DNA from: Gammaproteobacteria bacterium | Lineage (GTDB): Bacteria > Pseudomonadota > Gammaproteobacteria > Burkholderiales > Gallionellaceae | Assembly: GCA_018813765.1 (NCBI GenBank) | Contig: JAHJBC010000006.1 | Location: 248,001-312,000, forward strand | Length of the DNA: 64,000 nt | Direction of reading: 5' to 3' | Notes under the pieces: model-generated | Told to the model about the DNA's origin: nothing | What the model saw: the letters and a program-made list of their open reading frames with translations, nothing else | Databases searched by the model: none | Shown here: piece after piece, positions 1-10,312 of the stretch | How positions within the stretch are numbered: the stretch's first letter is position 1 | How the letters are laid out: every line of letters starts with the position of its first letter | Program-made: the position numbers and the translations under genes

Positions 1-664
1 TGAAGCCGCCGAGCACCAGCACCAGCGTCAATATGCCCATGCTCTTCTGCGCGTCGTTGGCGCCGTGCGAGAACGCCAGCCCGGCCGAGGTGACGTACTG
101 CAGATGTCGCAGGTCGCGGTTGATCGAGGGCCGGGAGCCGCGCAGCAGCGCCAGCATGACGCGGTGCAGCACATAGCCGACCCAGAAGCCGATGATGGGC
201 GAGAGGATGAGCGCGGCGATCACCTTGGCCACGCCGTTGAGTTCGCCGTGCAGCAGGTCGCCGAAGCCCCAGGCCACATGGTCGTTGCCGGCGGCGACCA
301 TCACCACGCCGGCCAGCCCGCCGACCAGTGCATGCGACGACGACGACGGGATGCCGAACCACCAGGTGAGCAGGTTCCAGGCGATGGCGCCGGAAAGGCC
401 GCACAGCACGATGATGAGCGCGAGCGTGCGGTCGAGGTCGTCCAGCGTGATGAACTTGCCGATGGTGTTTGCCACGGCGGTGCCGCCCAGCAGCGGGCCG
501 AGGAACTCAAAGAAGGCCACCAGCAACACCGCCTGCACCGGCGTCATCGCGCGCGAGGCGATGACGGTGGCGATGATGTTGGCCGCGTCATGGAAACCGT
601 TGGTGTACTCGAAGATCAGCACGATGGCGATGGTCGCGATCGCGAGGATGAGCAGGGTGTCCAT
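1..664 (-). CDS. PiT family inorganic phosphate transporter (partial, runs off left edge)
   Basis: Reverse-strand translation from ATG at 664: MDTLLILAIATIAIVLIFEYTNGFHDAANIIATVIASRAMTPVQAVLL, the PiT N-terminal signature (NGFHDAAN). Confidence 0.88.
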   Translation of the reverse strand, partial: MDTLLILAIATIAIVLIFEYTNGFHDAANIIATVIASRAMTPVQAVLLVAFFEFLGPLLGGTAVANTIGKFITLDDLDRTLALIIVLCGLSGAIAWNLLTWWFGIPSSSSHALVGGLAGVVMVAAGNDHVAWGFGDLLHGELNGVAKVIAALILSPIIGFWVGYVLHRVMLALLRGSRPSINRDLRHLQYVTSAGLAFSHGANDAQKSMGILTLVLVLGGF

Positions 665-730
665 GGATTGTGTCAGCCTATGCGCATTGATTCAGCCACG
701 GATGAGGGCAACTTATTGTCGCCGTACTGC

Positions 731-830
731 GCCTTCCCCCTTGCAGGGGGAAGGTTGGGATGGGGGTAGAAGCGGCTGAGCGCACAGTCTCTACCCCCTC
801 CCTGGCCCTCCCCCTGCAAGGGGGAGGGAA
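731..830. repeat. intergenic palindromic repeat, CCCCCTTGCAGGGGGAAGG...CCCTCCCCCTGCAAGGGGGAGG type
   Basis: Two hairpin halves in opposite orientation between PiT and the IMPase gene. Confidence 0.7.
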
Positions 831-855
831 TCGCCGTCCAATTGTGGCTGGTTCA

Positions 856-1653
856 TCAGCTTTTCAGTCCCGGCGTCAGGTGCGGTGCGATGACCTGCAG
901 CATCTGTTCATGGATGAACGGGTTGCCCGCGCACAGGTTGCCGCTGGCGAGGTAGTTCTGGTTGCCTGCGAGGTCGGTGACGATGCCGCCCGCCTCGGAG
1001 ACCAGCAATGCGCCGGCGGCGATGTCCCAGGGCTTGAGCGCGGTCTCGAAGAAGCAGTCGAAGCGTCCGGCGGCGGTCCAGGCCAGGTCCAGCGAGGCGG
1101 CGCCGGGGCGGCGCAGGCCGGCGGTCTTCTCCATCACGTCGGTGAAGATCGCCATGTAGGCGTCCTTGTGTTCGAAGCGGGTGTAGGGAAAACCGGTGCC
1201 GATGAGGCTGTCGGCCAGTTCCTTGCGCTTGCTCACGCGCAGGCGCTTGTCGTTGAGGAATGCGCCGCGGCCGCGCGTGGCGGTGAACAGGTCGTTGCGG
1301 GTCGGGTCGTAGATCACGGCCTGGGTCAGCACGCCGTTGTGCTGCAGGCCGATGGAGACGGCGTACTGCGGCACACCGTGCAGGAAGTTGGTGGTGCCGT
1401 CGAGCGGGTCGATGATCCAGACATACTCCGACTCGCCTTGGGCGCCGCCCTCTTCTGCTAGAATCGCATGGCTGGGATAGGCTGCCAGCAAGGCTTCGAC
1501 GATGATGCGCTCGGCGGCGCGGTCCACTTCGCTGACGTAATCCGCATGGGATTTTTTGGTCACGGTGAGGTGATCGAGGTTGTCGGCGGCACGGTAGATC
1601 ATCTTGCCGGCGCGAATGGCGGCCTTCACCGCGATGTTGAGCATGGGGTGCAT
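856..1653 (-). CDS. suhB: inositol monophosphatase family protein (SuhB-like)
   Basis: 265 aa; EEGG and WIIDPLDGTTNFLHG motifs, C-terminal DIAAGALLVSEAGG. Confidence 0.92.
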   Translation of the reverse strand: MHPMLNIAVKAAIRAGKMIYRAADNLDHLTVTKKSHADYVSEVDRAAERIIVEALLAAYPSHAILAEEGGAQGESEYVWIIDPLDGTTNFLHGVPQYAVSIGLQHNGVLTQAVIYDPTRNDLFTATRGRGAFLNDKRLRVSKRKELADSLIGTGFPYTRFEHKDAYMAIFTDVMEKTAGLRRPGAASLDLAWTAAGRFDCFFETALKPWDIAAGALLVSEAGGIVTDLAGNQNYLASGNLCAGNPFIHEQMLQVIAPHLTPGLKS

Positions 1654-1705
1654 ATCAGTACGACCTTTTTAATGAGCTGGGGAAATCCGGCGCGCATTTT
1701 ACCAT

Positions 1706-1802
1706 TACAGTCGTTAGTCGCTAGACGTTAGTCGTTAGTTAAACCAAAACCCGCGTAGCGGACAACGCCAACTAGCGACTAACGACTAATGACTAACGAC
1801 TA
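1706..1802. repeat. keyword palindrome repeat copy A (TAGTCGTTAG words / GGCGTTGTCCGCTACGCGGGTT core)
   Basis: Runs of GTTAGTCGT invert to ACGACTAAC about core acccgcgtagcggacaacgcc; the reverse complement resembles 5107..5196. Confidence 0.8.
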
Positions 1803-1817
1803 AAAGACTGCTCCGCT

Positions 1818-2570
1818 ATGTTCGACAATATTCGTGTCGTTTTGAGCCACACCACCCATCCGGGCAACATCGGCGCGGCGGCGCGCGCGATGAAGACCAT
1901 GGGGTTGCGCCATCTGTACCTCATCAGTCCGCGTCATTTTCCCGACCCGCAGGCGACAGCGATGGCCGCCGGGGCGGACGATATCCTCGGCAGCGCCGTG
2001 GTGTGCGCCTCCATCGACGAAGCGCTGCAGGGTGTGGCCTTCACCGTGGCGATGACGGCACGTCTGCGCGACATCTCCATCCAGGTGCGGACGCCGCGCG
2101 AGGCGATGCCGCAGGTGGTGCAGGAAGCCGCATCGCATCCGGTCGCGCTGCTGTTCGGCACCGAGATGTCGGGGCTGACCAACGAGGAGATGGGGCGTGC
2201 CCAGCTTGGCGTGAACATCCCTGCGAACCCCGAGTTCTCCTCGCTCAACATCGCTGCAGCGGTGCAGGTGACGGCTTACGAACTGGTCGTGGCGGCGCAA
2301 AGCTACCAGCCGCAGGTGCGGGACATCGTTCCGGTCCCGCATGAACGCATGGAAGGCCTGTATGCACATCTGGAAAAGACGCTGTTCGAGATCGGTTTCT
2401 TCACCACCCAGAACCCGGCGCGGCTGATGCAGCGCCTGCGCCGCCTGTTCGCGCGGGCGCGGCCAGAGGAGGAGGAGATCAACATCTTGCGGGGTATCCT
2501 GACCGTCGCAACGGAGTACAATGCGCGGCTCAAAAAACGTTACTCGGAAGAGCATCCGGATGTTCGATAA
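1818..2570 (+). CDS. trmJ: tRNA (cytidine/uridine-2'-O-)-methyltransferase TrmJ (SPOUT)
   Basis: 250 aa; [55 protein letters not shown]. Confidence 0.92.
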   Translation: MFDNIRVVLSHTTHPGNIGAAARAMKTMGLRHLYLISPRHFPDPQATAMAAGADDILGSAVVCASIDEALQGVAFTVAMTARLRDISIQVRTPREAMPQVVQEAASHPVALLFGTEMSGLTNEEMGRAQLGVNIPANPEFSSLNIAAAVQVTAYELVVAAQSYQPQVRDIVPVPHERMEGLYAHLEKTLFEIGFFTTQNPARLMQRLRRLFARARPEEEEINILRGILTVATEYNARLKKRYSEEHPDVR

Positions 2571-3291
2571 CATCAGAGAAGACATTGGCAGCGTATTCGA
2601 CCGCGACCCGGCGGCCCGCACCACGTTCGAGGTGCTGACCTGCTATCCCGGCCTGCACGCGCGCATCTTCCATCGATTTTCCAACTGGTTGTGGCACGTC
2701 GAGCTGAAATGGCTGGCGCGCTTCGTCTCGCACATCGCGCGCTGGTTCACCGGCATCGAGATCCATCCGGGGGCAACCATCGGCCGGCGTTTCTTCATTG
2801 ACCACGGCATGGGTGTGGTGATCGGCGAGACCGCCGAGATTGGCGACGACGTGACGCTGTATCACGGCGTGACGCTGGGCGGTACCTCGTGGAAGGAAGG
2901 CAAGCGCCATCCGACGCTGGGCAACGGCGTGGTGGTCGGCGCGGGTGCCAAGGTGCTGGGCCCCATCCATATTGGCGACGGGGCCAAGATCGGTTCCAAC
3001 GCGGTGGTGGTGAAGGATGTCCCGGCAGGCGCCACGGCGGCAGGTATTCCCGCCCGCATCCTGGACGAGGAAAAGAAGAAGGCGGCCGGTTTCAATGCCT
3101 ACGGCATCGGCAACGACCAGAACGATCCGGTCAACAAGGCCTTGCACGGCCTGATCGGCCACAGCGTGACGGTGGATCAGCGCATCGACTTCATTCTGGA
3201 GCAACTGGAGAAGATGGGCGTACGTGTGGAAGAGGAGCGCGCGACAGCGGACAAGTTCGATCCGAATCATTTGAACAAGATTGTTGATTAA
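2560..3291 (+). CDS. cysE: serine O-acetyltransferase
   Basis: [34 protein letters not shown]; hexapeptide repeats; start chosen inside the ORF beginning at 2521. Confidence 0.93.
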   Translation: MFDNIREDIGSVFDRDPAARTTFEVLTCYPGLHARIFHRFSNWLWHVELKWLARFVSHIARWFTGIEIHPGATIGRRFFIDHGMGVVIGETAEIGDDVTLYHGVTLGGTSWKEGKRHPTLGNGVVVGAGAKVLGPIHIGDGAKIGSNAVVVKDVPAGATAAGIPARILDEEKKKAAGFNAYGIGNDQNDPVNKALHGLIGHSVTVDQRIDFILEQLEKMGVRVEEERATADKFDPNHLNKIVD

Positions 3292-3393
3292 AAGATTCAG
3301 GTATTCTATTATTCTCCCCAGTAACGACAGGTGTAAGTGTATGGCGACCCGCCATGCGGGTTGAATAATTGAATATATACGGAGGAAATTACA

Positions 3394-3870
3394 ATGAGAC
3401 TCACTACCAAGGGCAGGTTTGCAGTAACGGCGATGGTTGATCTGGCGATACGCGGCGGCAAAGGCCCCGTGACGCTGGCAGGCATCAGCGAGCGTCAGAA
3501 AATATCGTTGTCCTATCTGGAGCAACTGTTCGGCAAGCTGCGCCGCAACAATGTTGTCGCCAGCGTGCGCGGTCCGGGCGGCGGTTATTGCCTGGCGCGT
3601 CCGGCCAGCAAGATATCCATCGTCGACATCATCGTCGCCGTGGACGAGCCGCTGGATGTCACCAACTGCGAAGCCAGGGGCGATTGTCAGGAAGGCAAGC
3701 CCTGCATGACGCATGATCTGTGGTTCGGCCTGAACGAGGCGATTCACGAGTATCTGGGCAAGGTCAATCTGCAGCAACTGGTGGACGGACAGTTCAAGGC
3801 GGAAACGGGCGGCTCCAACTCCGTGGTCATGAAGGATGTAAGCAAGTCTTCCCAGCCGGCCACGGCCTGA
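3394..3870 (+). CDS. iscR: Fe-S cluster assembly transcriptional regulator IscR (Rrf2 family)
   Basis: [45 protein letters not shown]; three Cys ([14 protein letters not shown]). Confidence 0.95.
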   Translation: MRLTTKGRFAVTAMVDLAIRGGKGPVTLAGISERQKISLSYLEQLFGKLRRNNVVASVRGPGGGYCLARPASKISIVDIIVAVDEPLDVTNCEARGDCQEGKPCMTHDLWFGLNEAIHEYLGKVNLQQLVDGQFKAETGGSNSVVMKDVSKSSQPATA

Positions 3871-3887
3871 TACGCGAGGTTTTTTTC

Positions 3888-5102
3888 ATGTCTTTGCATC
3901 TCCCCATCTATCTCGACTATTCGGCAACCACGCCGGTCGATCCGCGCGTGGCCGAAGTGATGATCCCCTACCTGACCGAGAAGTTTGGCAATCCGGCCTC
4001 GCGCTCGCATTCCTTTGGCTGGGTGGCGGATGAGGCGGTGGAAAATGCGCGTGCGCAGGTGGCTGCGCTGGTAAACGCCGATCCGAAAGAGATCGTGTGG
4101 ACCTCCGGCGCGACCGAGTCCAACAACCTTGCGCTCAAAGGCGCGGCGCATTTCTACGCCGACAAGGGCAAGCACATCATCACTGTGCAAACCGAGCACA
4201 AGGCGGTGCTGGATACCGTGCGCGAACTGGAGCGGCAGGGATTTGCGGCGACCTTCCTTGATCCGGAACCGGACGGCCTGATCGATCTGGAGAAACTCAA
4301 AGCGGCGTTGCGTCCCGATACCACCATCGTTTCGGTGATGCTGGTGAACAACGAGATCGGCGTGATCCAGGACATCGCCGCCATCGGCGAGATCTGCCGT
4401 GCCAAGGGCATCCTGTTCCATGTTGATGCGGCGCAGGCGACCGGCAAGGTCGCCATCGACCTGCAGAAGCTCAAGGTCGACCTGATGAGTTTCTCCGCGC
4501 ACAAGACCTACGGCCCCAAAGGCATTGGCGCGCTGTACGTGCGGCGCAAACCGCGCGTACGCCTGGAAGCGCAGATGCACGGCGGTGGCCACGAGCGCGG
4601 CTTCCGTTCCGGCACGCTGGCCACGCACCAGATCGTCGGCATGGGCGAAGCCTTTCGTATCGCCAAAGAAGAGATGGCGAGCGAGAACGAGCGCATCCGC
4701 ATGCTGCGCGATCGCCTGTGGCAAGGTCTCTCCAACATGGAAGAGGTTTACCTCAACGGCGACATGGACAGCCGAGTGCCGCACAATCTCAACGTGAGCT
4801 TCAACTTCGTCGAGGGCGAATCGCTGATCATGGCGGTGAAGGACATCGCCGTCTCCAGCGGCTCGGCCTGCACCTCGGCCAGCCTGGAACCTTCCTATGT
4901 GCTGCGCGCGCTCGGGCGCAACGACGAACTGGCGCACAGCTCGATCCGTTTCACCATCGGGCGTTTCACCACAGTGGAAGAGGTGGATTACACCGTGAAA
5001 CTGTTGCACGACAAGATTGCCAAACTGCGTGAACTCTCCCCGTTGTGGGAGATGTACAAGGATGGGGTGGATCTGAACTCCATCGAGTGGGCTGCACATT
5101 AG
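3888..5102 (+). CDS. iscS: cysteine desulfurase IscS
   Basis: [54 protein letters not shown]. Confidence 0.96.
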   Translation: MSLHLPIYLDYSATTPVDPRVAEVMIPYLTEKFGNPASRSHSFGWVADEAVENARAQVAALVNADPKEIVWTSGATESNNLALKGAAHFYADKGKHIITVQTEHKAVLDTVRELERQGFAATFLDPEPDGLIDLEKLKAALRPDTTIVSVMLVNNEIGVIQDIAAIGEICRAKGILFHVDAAQATGKVAIDLQKLKVDLMSFSAHKTYGPKGIGALYVRRKPRVRLEAQMHGGGHERGFRSGTLATHQIVGMGEAFRIAKEEMASENERIRMLRDRLWQGLSNMEEVYLNGDMDSRVPHNLNVSFNFVEGESLIMAVKDIAVSSGSACTSASLEPSYVLRALGRNDELAHSSIRFTIGRFTTVEEVDYTVKLLHDKIAKLRELSPLWEMYKDGVDLNSIEWAAH

Positions 5103-5106
5103 AAAG

Positions 5107-5196
5107 GCAGTCGTTAGACGTTAGTTGATAGTCGTTAGTTGGCGTTGTCCGCTACGCGGGTTATTAACTAGCGACTAATGTCTAACGACTAGCAGC
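5107..5196. repeat. keyword palindrome repeat copy B (inverted relative to copy A)
   Basis: gtcgttagacgttag...ggcgttgtccgctacgcgggtt...actagcgactaatgtctaacgact in the iscS-iscU spacer. Confidence 0.8.
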
Positions 5197-5217
5197 GACT
5201 GAAAGGAGCGAACTATT

Positions 5218-5634
5218 ATGGCTTACAGCGAAAAAGTACTGGATCACTACGAGAATCCGCGCAATGTCGGTTCCCTTGATAAAGACGACGCACTCGTCGG
5301 CACCGGCATGGTCGGCGCACCGGCCTGTGGCGACGTGATGAAGTTGCAGATCAAGGTTGGCAAGGACGGCATCATCGAGGATGCGAAGTTCAAGACCTAC
5401 GGTTGCGGTTCCGCCATTGCGTCGAGTTCGCTGGTGACCGAATGGGTGAAGGGCAAGACGGTGGATCAGGCGCTGGCGATCAAGAACACGCAGATCGCGG
5501 AGGAACTGGCGCTGCCGCCGGTGAAGATTCATTGCTCCATTCTGGCGGAAGACGCCATCAAGGCGGCAGTGGCGGATTACAAGGCCAAGAGCGGCGGGAT
5601 GGTCGAGGCTGCGGCCTGCAGTGGCAACAAGTAG
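5218..5634 (+). CDS. iscU: Fe-S cluster assembly scaffold IscU
   Basis: MAYSEKVLDHYENPRNVGSLD; CGDVMKLQ; YGCGSAIASSSLVTEW; KIHCSILAEDAI. Confidence 0.96.
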   Translation: MAYSEKVLDHYENPRNVGSLDKDDALVGTGMVGAPACGDVMKLQIKVGKDGIIEDAKFKTYGCGSAIASSSLVTEWVKGKTVDQALAIKNTQIAEELALPPVKIHCSILAEDAIKAAVADYKAKSGGMVEAAACSGNK

Positions 5635-5643
5635 GAGAGAGAG

Positions 5644-5967
5644 ATGGCGATCACGTTGACGGAAAACGCGGCTAAGCATGTGCAGAATTTCCTGACCAAA
5701 CGCGGCAAAGGCGTGGGTCTGCGTCTCGGTGTGCGCACCAGCGGCTGCTCCGGCATGGCCTACAAACTGGAGTTCGCCGATGCGGTGGATTCCGAGGACT
5801 TGCAGTTCGAAAGCCACGGCGTCACCGTGCTGGTCGATCAGCACAGCCTGCCGTACATCGACGGCATGGAGTTGGACTACACCCGCGAGGGCTTGAACGA
5901 AGGTTTCAAGTTCAACAATCCGAATGTGAAGGATTCCTGCGGTTGCGGCGAGAGCTTCAAGGTTTGA
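5644..5967 (+). CDS. iscA: iron-sulfur cluster assembly protein IscA
   Basis: [26 protein letters not shown]-terminal DSCGCGESF. Confidence 0.96.
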   Translation: MAITLTENAAKHVQNFLTKRGKGVGLRLGVRTSGCSGMAYKLEFADAVDSEDLQFESHGVTVLVDQHSLPYIDGMELDYTREGLNEGFKFNNPNVKDSCGCGESFKV

Positions 5968-5978
5968 AAATCCTGTTG

Positions 5979-6045
5979 GCCACGGATGAAGACGGATACA
6001 TGCGGATAAATCATCCGTGGACATCCGTGTTCGTCCGTGGCTGAA
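5979..6045. repeat. CGGATG/CATCCG keyword palindrome in iscA-hscB spacer
   Basis: ccacggatgaagacggatacatgcggataaatcatccgtggacatccgtgttcgtccgtgg. Confidence 0.75.
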
Positions 6046-6057
6046 TAATTTCAAGGG

Positions 6058-6606
6058 ATGAAGAATCACATGATGCCCGCAAATTTTCAGCAGGATTTCT
6101 TTTCCCTCTTCAATCTTCCCCGTCGTTTCCAGATCGATGGCATCGCGCTCGAACAGGCTTACCGCGACCTGCAAGCGCAGGTGCACCCCGACAAGTTCGC
6201 CCATCTTCCCGAAGCGGATCGCCGTCTTTCCATGCAATGGACGACGCGGGTGAACGAGGCTTTCCAGACGCTGCGCAGCCCGCTCAATCGCGCGCGCTAT
6301 CTGCTGACCCTGCACGGCGTCGATACGCAGGAAGAGAGCAACACTTCGATGCCGGTCGAGTTCCTGATGCAGCAGATGGAATGGCGCGAGGCGCTGGAAG
6401 AGGCGCTGCAGGCGAAGGATATGGGCGCGCTGGAAACGCTGGAGCAGCGCATGCAGCACGAGACGCGAAATTTGCAGCAGCAACTCGCCGCCGACCTCGA
6501 CGACACGCTCGATTTCGCGGCTGCTTCCGGTATAGTTCGCAAGCTCAAATTCCTTGAAAAACTGGCGGAAGAAATTCACGCCGCTTATGATGAGATAGAC
6601 AACTAA
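6058..6606 (+). CDS. hscB: co-chaperone HscB
   Basis: J-domain with VHPDKF; position between iscA and hscA. Confidence 0.93.
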   Translation: MKNHMMPANFQQDFFSLFNLPRRFQIDGIALEQAYRDLQAQVHPDKFAHLPEADRRLSMQWTTRVNEAFQTLRSPLNRARYLLTLHGVDTQEESNTSMPVEFLMQQMEWREALEEALQAKDMGALETLEQRMQHETRNLQQQLAADLDDTLDFAAASGIVRKLKFLEKLAEEIHAAYDEIDN

Positions 6607-6682
6607 AGCCCGTAGCCAGTAGCTTGTAGCCGGTAGCCACCCCGGACTGCTACAAGCAACTGGCTACAAGCTACAAGCTCAA
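6607..6682. repeat. GTAGC/GCTAC keyword palindrome in hscB-hscA spacer
   Basis: cccgtagccagtagcttgtagccggtagcc...gctacaagcaactggctacaagctacaagct. Confidence 0.75.
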
Positions 6683-6683
6683 T

Positions 6684-8549
6684 ATGGCATTACTCCAGAT
6701 CTCCGAACCCGGCCTCAGCGCCGCACCGCACCAGCACCGCCTGGCAGTCGGCATCGACCTCGGCACCACCAATTCCCTCGTGGCGACGGTACGCAATGGT
6801 GTCAGCACCGTGCTGAACGACATCCATGGCGCTGCGTTGCTGCCTTCGGTGGTGCACTACGCGGCCGATGGCAGCGTGCAGGTAGGCGAGGAGGCGCAGG
6901 CCGTGCAGAGCCAGGATCCGCATAACACCATCGTTTCGGTGAAGCGCTTTATGGGGCGCGGACTCAAGGATGTGGGCGAGATCAGCAACCTGCCATATCG
7001 TCTGGTCGATGCGCCGGGCATGCTGCAACTGCGCACTGTTGCCGGCGTGAAGAGCCCGGTCGAAGTCTCGGCCGAGATACTCAAGGTGTTGCGCGAGCGC
7101 GCCGAACTTTCCCTGGGAGGCGAACTGGTCGGAGCGGTCATCACGGTGCCGGCCTATTTCGACGACGCCCAGCGCCAGGCGACCAAGGACGCGGCAAGGC
7201 TGGCGGGACTGAACGTGTTGCGCCTGCTCAACGAGCCCACGGCCGCCGCCATCGCTTACGGCCTGGATAACGCGTCCGAAGGTGTGTATGCGGTATACGA
7301 CCTCGGCGGCGGCACTTTCGACGTTTCCATCCTCAAACTTTCCAGGGGTGTATTCGAGGTTCTTTCCACCAACGGCGACTCGGCGCTGGGTGGCGACGAT
7401 TTCGACCATCGTGTCTATTGCTGGTTGCTGGAGAAGAACAAACTTTCCGCGCTGTCAGCGCAGGACACGCGCACTTTGCTGACCCACGCGCGCGCGGGCA
7501 AGGAGCAACTGAGCGAACACAGCGAGACCAAGATCACGGCCGTGTTGTCCGGCGGCGAACTGATCGACAACGTGCTGACCCGCGCCGAATTTCACGAGAT
7601 GTCCCAGAATCTGGTGCATCGCACCTTGCAGGCGTTGCGCCGCGCACTGCGCGATGCCCGGCTGACGGCGCAGGACATCAAGGGCGTGGTGATGGTGGGC
7701 GGCGCGACGCGCATGCCGCATATCCAGCAGGCGATCGGCGACTTCTTCGGACAGACTCCGCTGACCAACCTCGATCCGGACAAGGTGGTGGCGCTGGGCG
7801 CGGCCATCCAGGCCAACGTGCTGGCGGGCAACCGCAGCAGCGACGACTGGCTGCTGCTCGATGTCATTCCGCTGTCGCTTGGTATCGAGACCATGGGCGG
7901 CCTGGTGGAGAAGATCATCCCGCGCAACAGCACCATCCCCAGCGCGCGTGCACAGGAATTCACCACCTACAAGGACGGCCAGACCGCGATGAGCATCCAT
8001 GTGCTGCAGGGCGAACGCGAACTGGTGAGCGATTGCCGCTCGCTGGCCAAGTTCGAACTGCGCGGCATCCCGCCCATGGTGGCGGGTTCGGCGCGCATTC
8101 GCGTCACTTTCCAGGTGGATGCGGACGGTCTGCTCAGCGTGACCGCGCGCGAAATGAGCAAAGGTGTCGAATCCCACATCACGGTCAAACCTTCTTACGG
8201 ATTGAGCGACGAGGAGATCACGCGCATGTTGCAGGAATCGACGCAACACGCGCGCGACGATATGGTGGCGCGTGCATTGCGCGAGCAGCAGACCGAAGCG
8301 GCGCAGTTGCTGGAGGCGGTGGACAATGCCTTGCAGCAGGACGGCGATGACCTGCTTGATGCGGCGGCGCAGGCGCGCATCCGCACCAGCATGGACGCGC
8401 TGCGCACGGTGATCGCCGGCAGCGACCATCAGGCGATCAAGCGCGCCGTCGAGGCGCTGAACCAGTCGACTACCGAGTTCGCCCAGAAGCGCATGGACAA
8501 GAGCGTGAGAAGCGCATTGGCCGGCCATAAACTGTCGGAGCTGGAATGA
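6684..8549 (+). CDS. hscA: Fe-S protein assembly chaperone HscA (Hsp70)
   Basis: 621 aa; [35 protein letters not shown]. Confidence 0.96.
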   Translation: MALLQISEPGLSAAPHQHRLAVGIDLGTTNSLVATVRNGVSTVLNDIHGAALLPSVVHYAADGSVQVGEEAQAVQSQDPHNTIVSVKRFMGRGLKDVGEISNLPYRLVDAPGMLQLRTVAGVKSPVEVSAEILKVLRERAELSLGGELVGAVITVPAYFDDAQRQATKDAARLAGLNVLRLLNEPTAAAIAYGLDNASEGVYAVYDLGGGTFDVSILKLSRGVFEVLSTNGDSALGGDDFDHRVYCWLLEKNKLSALSAQDTRTLLTHARAGKEQLSEHSETKITAVLSGGELIDNVLTRAEFHEMSQNLVHRTLQALRRALRDARLTAQDIKGVVMVGGATRMPHIQQAIGDFFGQTPLTNLDPDKVVALGAAIQANVLAGNRSSDDWLLLDVIPLSLGIETMGGLVEKIIPRNSTIPSARAQEFTTYKDGQTAMSIHVLQGERELVSDCRSLAKFELRGIPPMVAGSARIRVTFQVDADGLLSVTAREMSKGVESHITVKPSYGLSDEEITRMLQESTQHARDDMVARALREQQTEAAQLLEAVDNALQQDGDDLLDAAAQARIRTSMDALRTVIAGSDHQAIKRAVEALNQSTTEFAQKRMDKSVRSALAGHKLSELE

Positions 8550-8890
8550 CACAGATCATCGTACTGCCGCACGAAGAGCTGTGTCCCAAGGGGGCGCTGT
8601 TCGAAGCCGCACCCGGCACCTCCGTCTGCGACGCTTTGCTGGAGAACGGCATCGAGATCGAGCATGCCTGCGAGAAATCCTGCGCCTGCACCACCTGCCA
8701 TGTCATCGTGCGCGAGGGCTTCGACAGCCTGGAAGAAGCGACCGAACTGGAGGAGGATATGCTCGACAAGGCCTGGGGACTGGAAGCCAATTCGCGCCTG
8801 AGCTGCCAGGCCATCGTCGGCGAGCAGGAACTGGTGATCGAGATTCCCAAGTACACCATTAACATGGCGAAGGAAGGGCACAGCAAATGA
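8546..8890 (+). CDS. fdx: ISC system 2Fe-2S ferredoxin
   Basis: [20 protein letters not shown] ... RLSCQA; ATGA overlap with hscA. Confidence 0.95.
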   Translation: MTQIIVLPHEELCPKGALFEAAPGTSVCDALLENGIEIEHACEKSCACTTCHVIVREGFDSLEEATELEEDMLDKAWGLEANSRLSCQAIVGEQELVIEIPKYTINMAKEGHSK

Positions 8891-8895
8891 ATGTG

Positions 8896-8983
8896 CCGTC
8901 ATTCCCGCGCAGGCGGGAATCCAGCGGGTTTAAACAAAATGCATTATTGAATTACTGGATTCCCGCCTGCGCGGGAATGACGG
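8896..8983. repeat. perfect 29-bp inverted repeat, CCGTCATTCCCGCGCAGGCGGGAATCCAG family
   Basis: Arms 8896-8924 and 8955-8983 are exact reverse complements with a 30-nt loop, between fdx and iscX. Confidence 0.92.
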
Positions 8984-8999
8984 ATTCGGAGGACAAAAA

Positions 9000-9194
9000 A
9001 TGAAATGGACCGACGTGCGCGACATCGCGATCGCGCTGACCGAGAAACATCCCGATATAGACCCGAAGACCGTGCGCTTCGTCGATCTGCACAACTTCGT
9101 GGTCGACCTGCCGGACTTTGACGACGATCATCATCGCGGCGGCGAAAAGGTGCTGGAAGCGATTCAGGCGGCGTGGATAGAAGAAGCGGACTGA
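9000..9194 (+). CDS. iscX: IscX (Fe-S assembly protein)
   Basis: 64 aa; MKWTDVRDIAIALTEKHPDIDPKTVRFVDLHNFVVDLPDF. Confidence 0.93.
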   Translation: MKWTDVRDIAIALTEKHPDIDPKTVRFVDLHNFVVDLPDFDDDHHRGGEKVLEAIQAAWIEEAD

Positions 9195-9247
9195 TGATTC
9201 CGGGTAATCCCGGGTAATGCTGCGGCGAGTTCGCGCGGCACTGAAAC

Positions 9248-9349
9248 CAGCCCCCCTTTAGCAAAGGGGGGTGTGGGGGGATTTGAAAATGGTGAATTTT
9301 CACCGACTCTAAAATCCCCCTTCCGTCCCCCTTTTTCAAAGGGGGAAAC
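9248..9349. repeat. CCCCCTTTA(G)CAAAGGGGG...CCCCCTTTTTCAAAGGGGG intergenic element
   Basis: Two inverted hairpin halves; same family as 16403..16494 and 17468..17490. Confidence 0.8.
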
Positions 9350-9364
9350 TGACGGAGTAGCGCC

Positions 9365-9877
9365 TTGAATAAACTGCTCACCCTTTGGAATACACTGTCC
9401 CCCCGCTGGCTGAACCTGGCGGGTGCGGTTGCGGTAGCCGGATTGTTTGGCTTCGGCCTGTATCTGCAATACGTGCTGCGCCTGGAACCGTGCCCGCTGT
9501 GCATGCTGCAGCGCGTGATCTTCATCGCCATCGGCGCGCTGTTCTTCATCGCCGCATTACACAATGCCGGCCGCTTCGGCAGCCGCATCTATGCCGTCCT
9601 GATTGCGGCGTTCGCGCTGGGTGGCGTGGCCGCTGCGGTGCGCCACATCTGGTTGCAACATCTGCCCAAGGACCAGGTTCCCGCCTGCGGTCCCGGGCTC
9701 GATTACATGCTGCAGAACTTTCCGCTGGCCGAGGTGTGGCAGGAACTGCTGCACGGCTCAGGCGAATGCGCGGAAAAGGGCTGGACCTTCCTTGCGCTCG
9801 GCATCCCCGAGTGGTCTCTCGTCTGGTATGTGCTGCTGGGCGTGTTTGCGGTGCTGGTCGGCTGGAAGAAAAACTGA
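9365..9877 (+). CDS. dsbB: disulfide bond formation protein DsbB
   Basis: 170 aa; LRLEPCPLCMLQR; second Cys pair in PACGPGLDYMLQN and GSGECAEKGW. Confidence 0.9.
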   Translation: MNKLLTLWNTLSPRWLNLAGAVAVAGLFGFGLYLQYVLRLEPCPLCMLQRVIFIAIGALFFIAALHNAGRFGSRIYAVLIAAFALGGVAAAVRHIWLQHLPKDQVPACGPGLDYMLQNFPLAEVWQELLHGSGECAEKGWTFLALGIPEWSLVWYVLLGVFAVLVGWKKN

Positions 9878-9882
9878 ATCGG

Positions 9883-10266
9883 TCAGCTCAGCCATGACAT
9901 GACGCTGTGCGTCATCGCCACTCCCACGATGTACAGGAACACGACTTGCGCCGCCAGCCAGGCGGCGAGGCGGATGGGCTTCGTCCTGCCGCGCTTCAAA
10001 GCCACCGAGCCGATGACGATGTAGAGCAGCAGCGCGCCGATCTTGGCGGCCAGCCATGAATGTTCCAGCGGCGAGATGCCGAGCTGCCAGGCCAGTGTGA
10101 TCGCACTTATGAGCAGCATGCTATCCACCGAGTCGCGCGCCAGCCGGGTCCAGCGCGCCTGCACCAGCGGAGAATCGCGCAGCATCCACACCCCGCGCAC
10201 GCAGAACAGCGAGTAGCTGAGCGCTACGCTGGTGACGTGGATGGTTTTGAGCAGTTCGGCGTTCAA
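9883..10266 (-). CDS. SirB family (SirB2-like) membrane protein
   Basis: 127 aa; LLKTIHVTSVALSYSLFCVRGVWML. Confidence 0.8.
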   Translation of the reverse strand: MNAELLKTIHVTSVALSYSLFCVRGVWMLRDSPLVQARWTRLARDSVDSMLLISAITLAWQLGISPLEHSWLAAKIGALLLYIVIGSVALKRGRTKPIRLAAWLAAQVVFLYIVGVAMTHSVMSWLS

Positions 10267-10312
10267 AGTGAAAAGGGCGGCGCTGAGGCCGCCCGTCGCG
10301 AAGCGTTGCGGC

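Noticed and set aside
1-855. Plus-strand ORFs 65..769 and 192..779
   Set aside because: Opposite the PiT transporter reading frame; low-complexity composition
3292-3393. IscR type 1 autoregulatory site upstream of iscR
   Set aside because: AT-rich spacer present but no convincing match to the IscR consensus by eye; needs a PWM scan
1706-6682. CRISPR array interpretation of the TAGTCGTTAG / GTAGC repeats
   Set aside because: No regular 25-40 bp repeats with unique spacers; words are short and invert around a centre, no cas genes
2530-8552. Long minus-strand ORFs (2530..3777, 3744..5099, 5182..6579, 7455..8552) opposite the isc operon
   Set aside because: Shadow ORFs; translations are His/Arg/Gln-rich with no domain motifs and lie opposite strongly recognised isc genes
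8944-9588. 214-aa minus-strand ORF with HSRAGGNPVIQ and NPPTPPFAKGG peptides
   Set aside because: Those peptides are translations of the intergenic palindromic repeats, not a real protein
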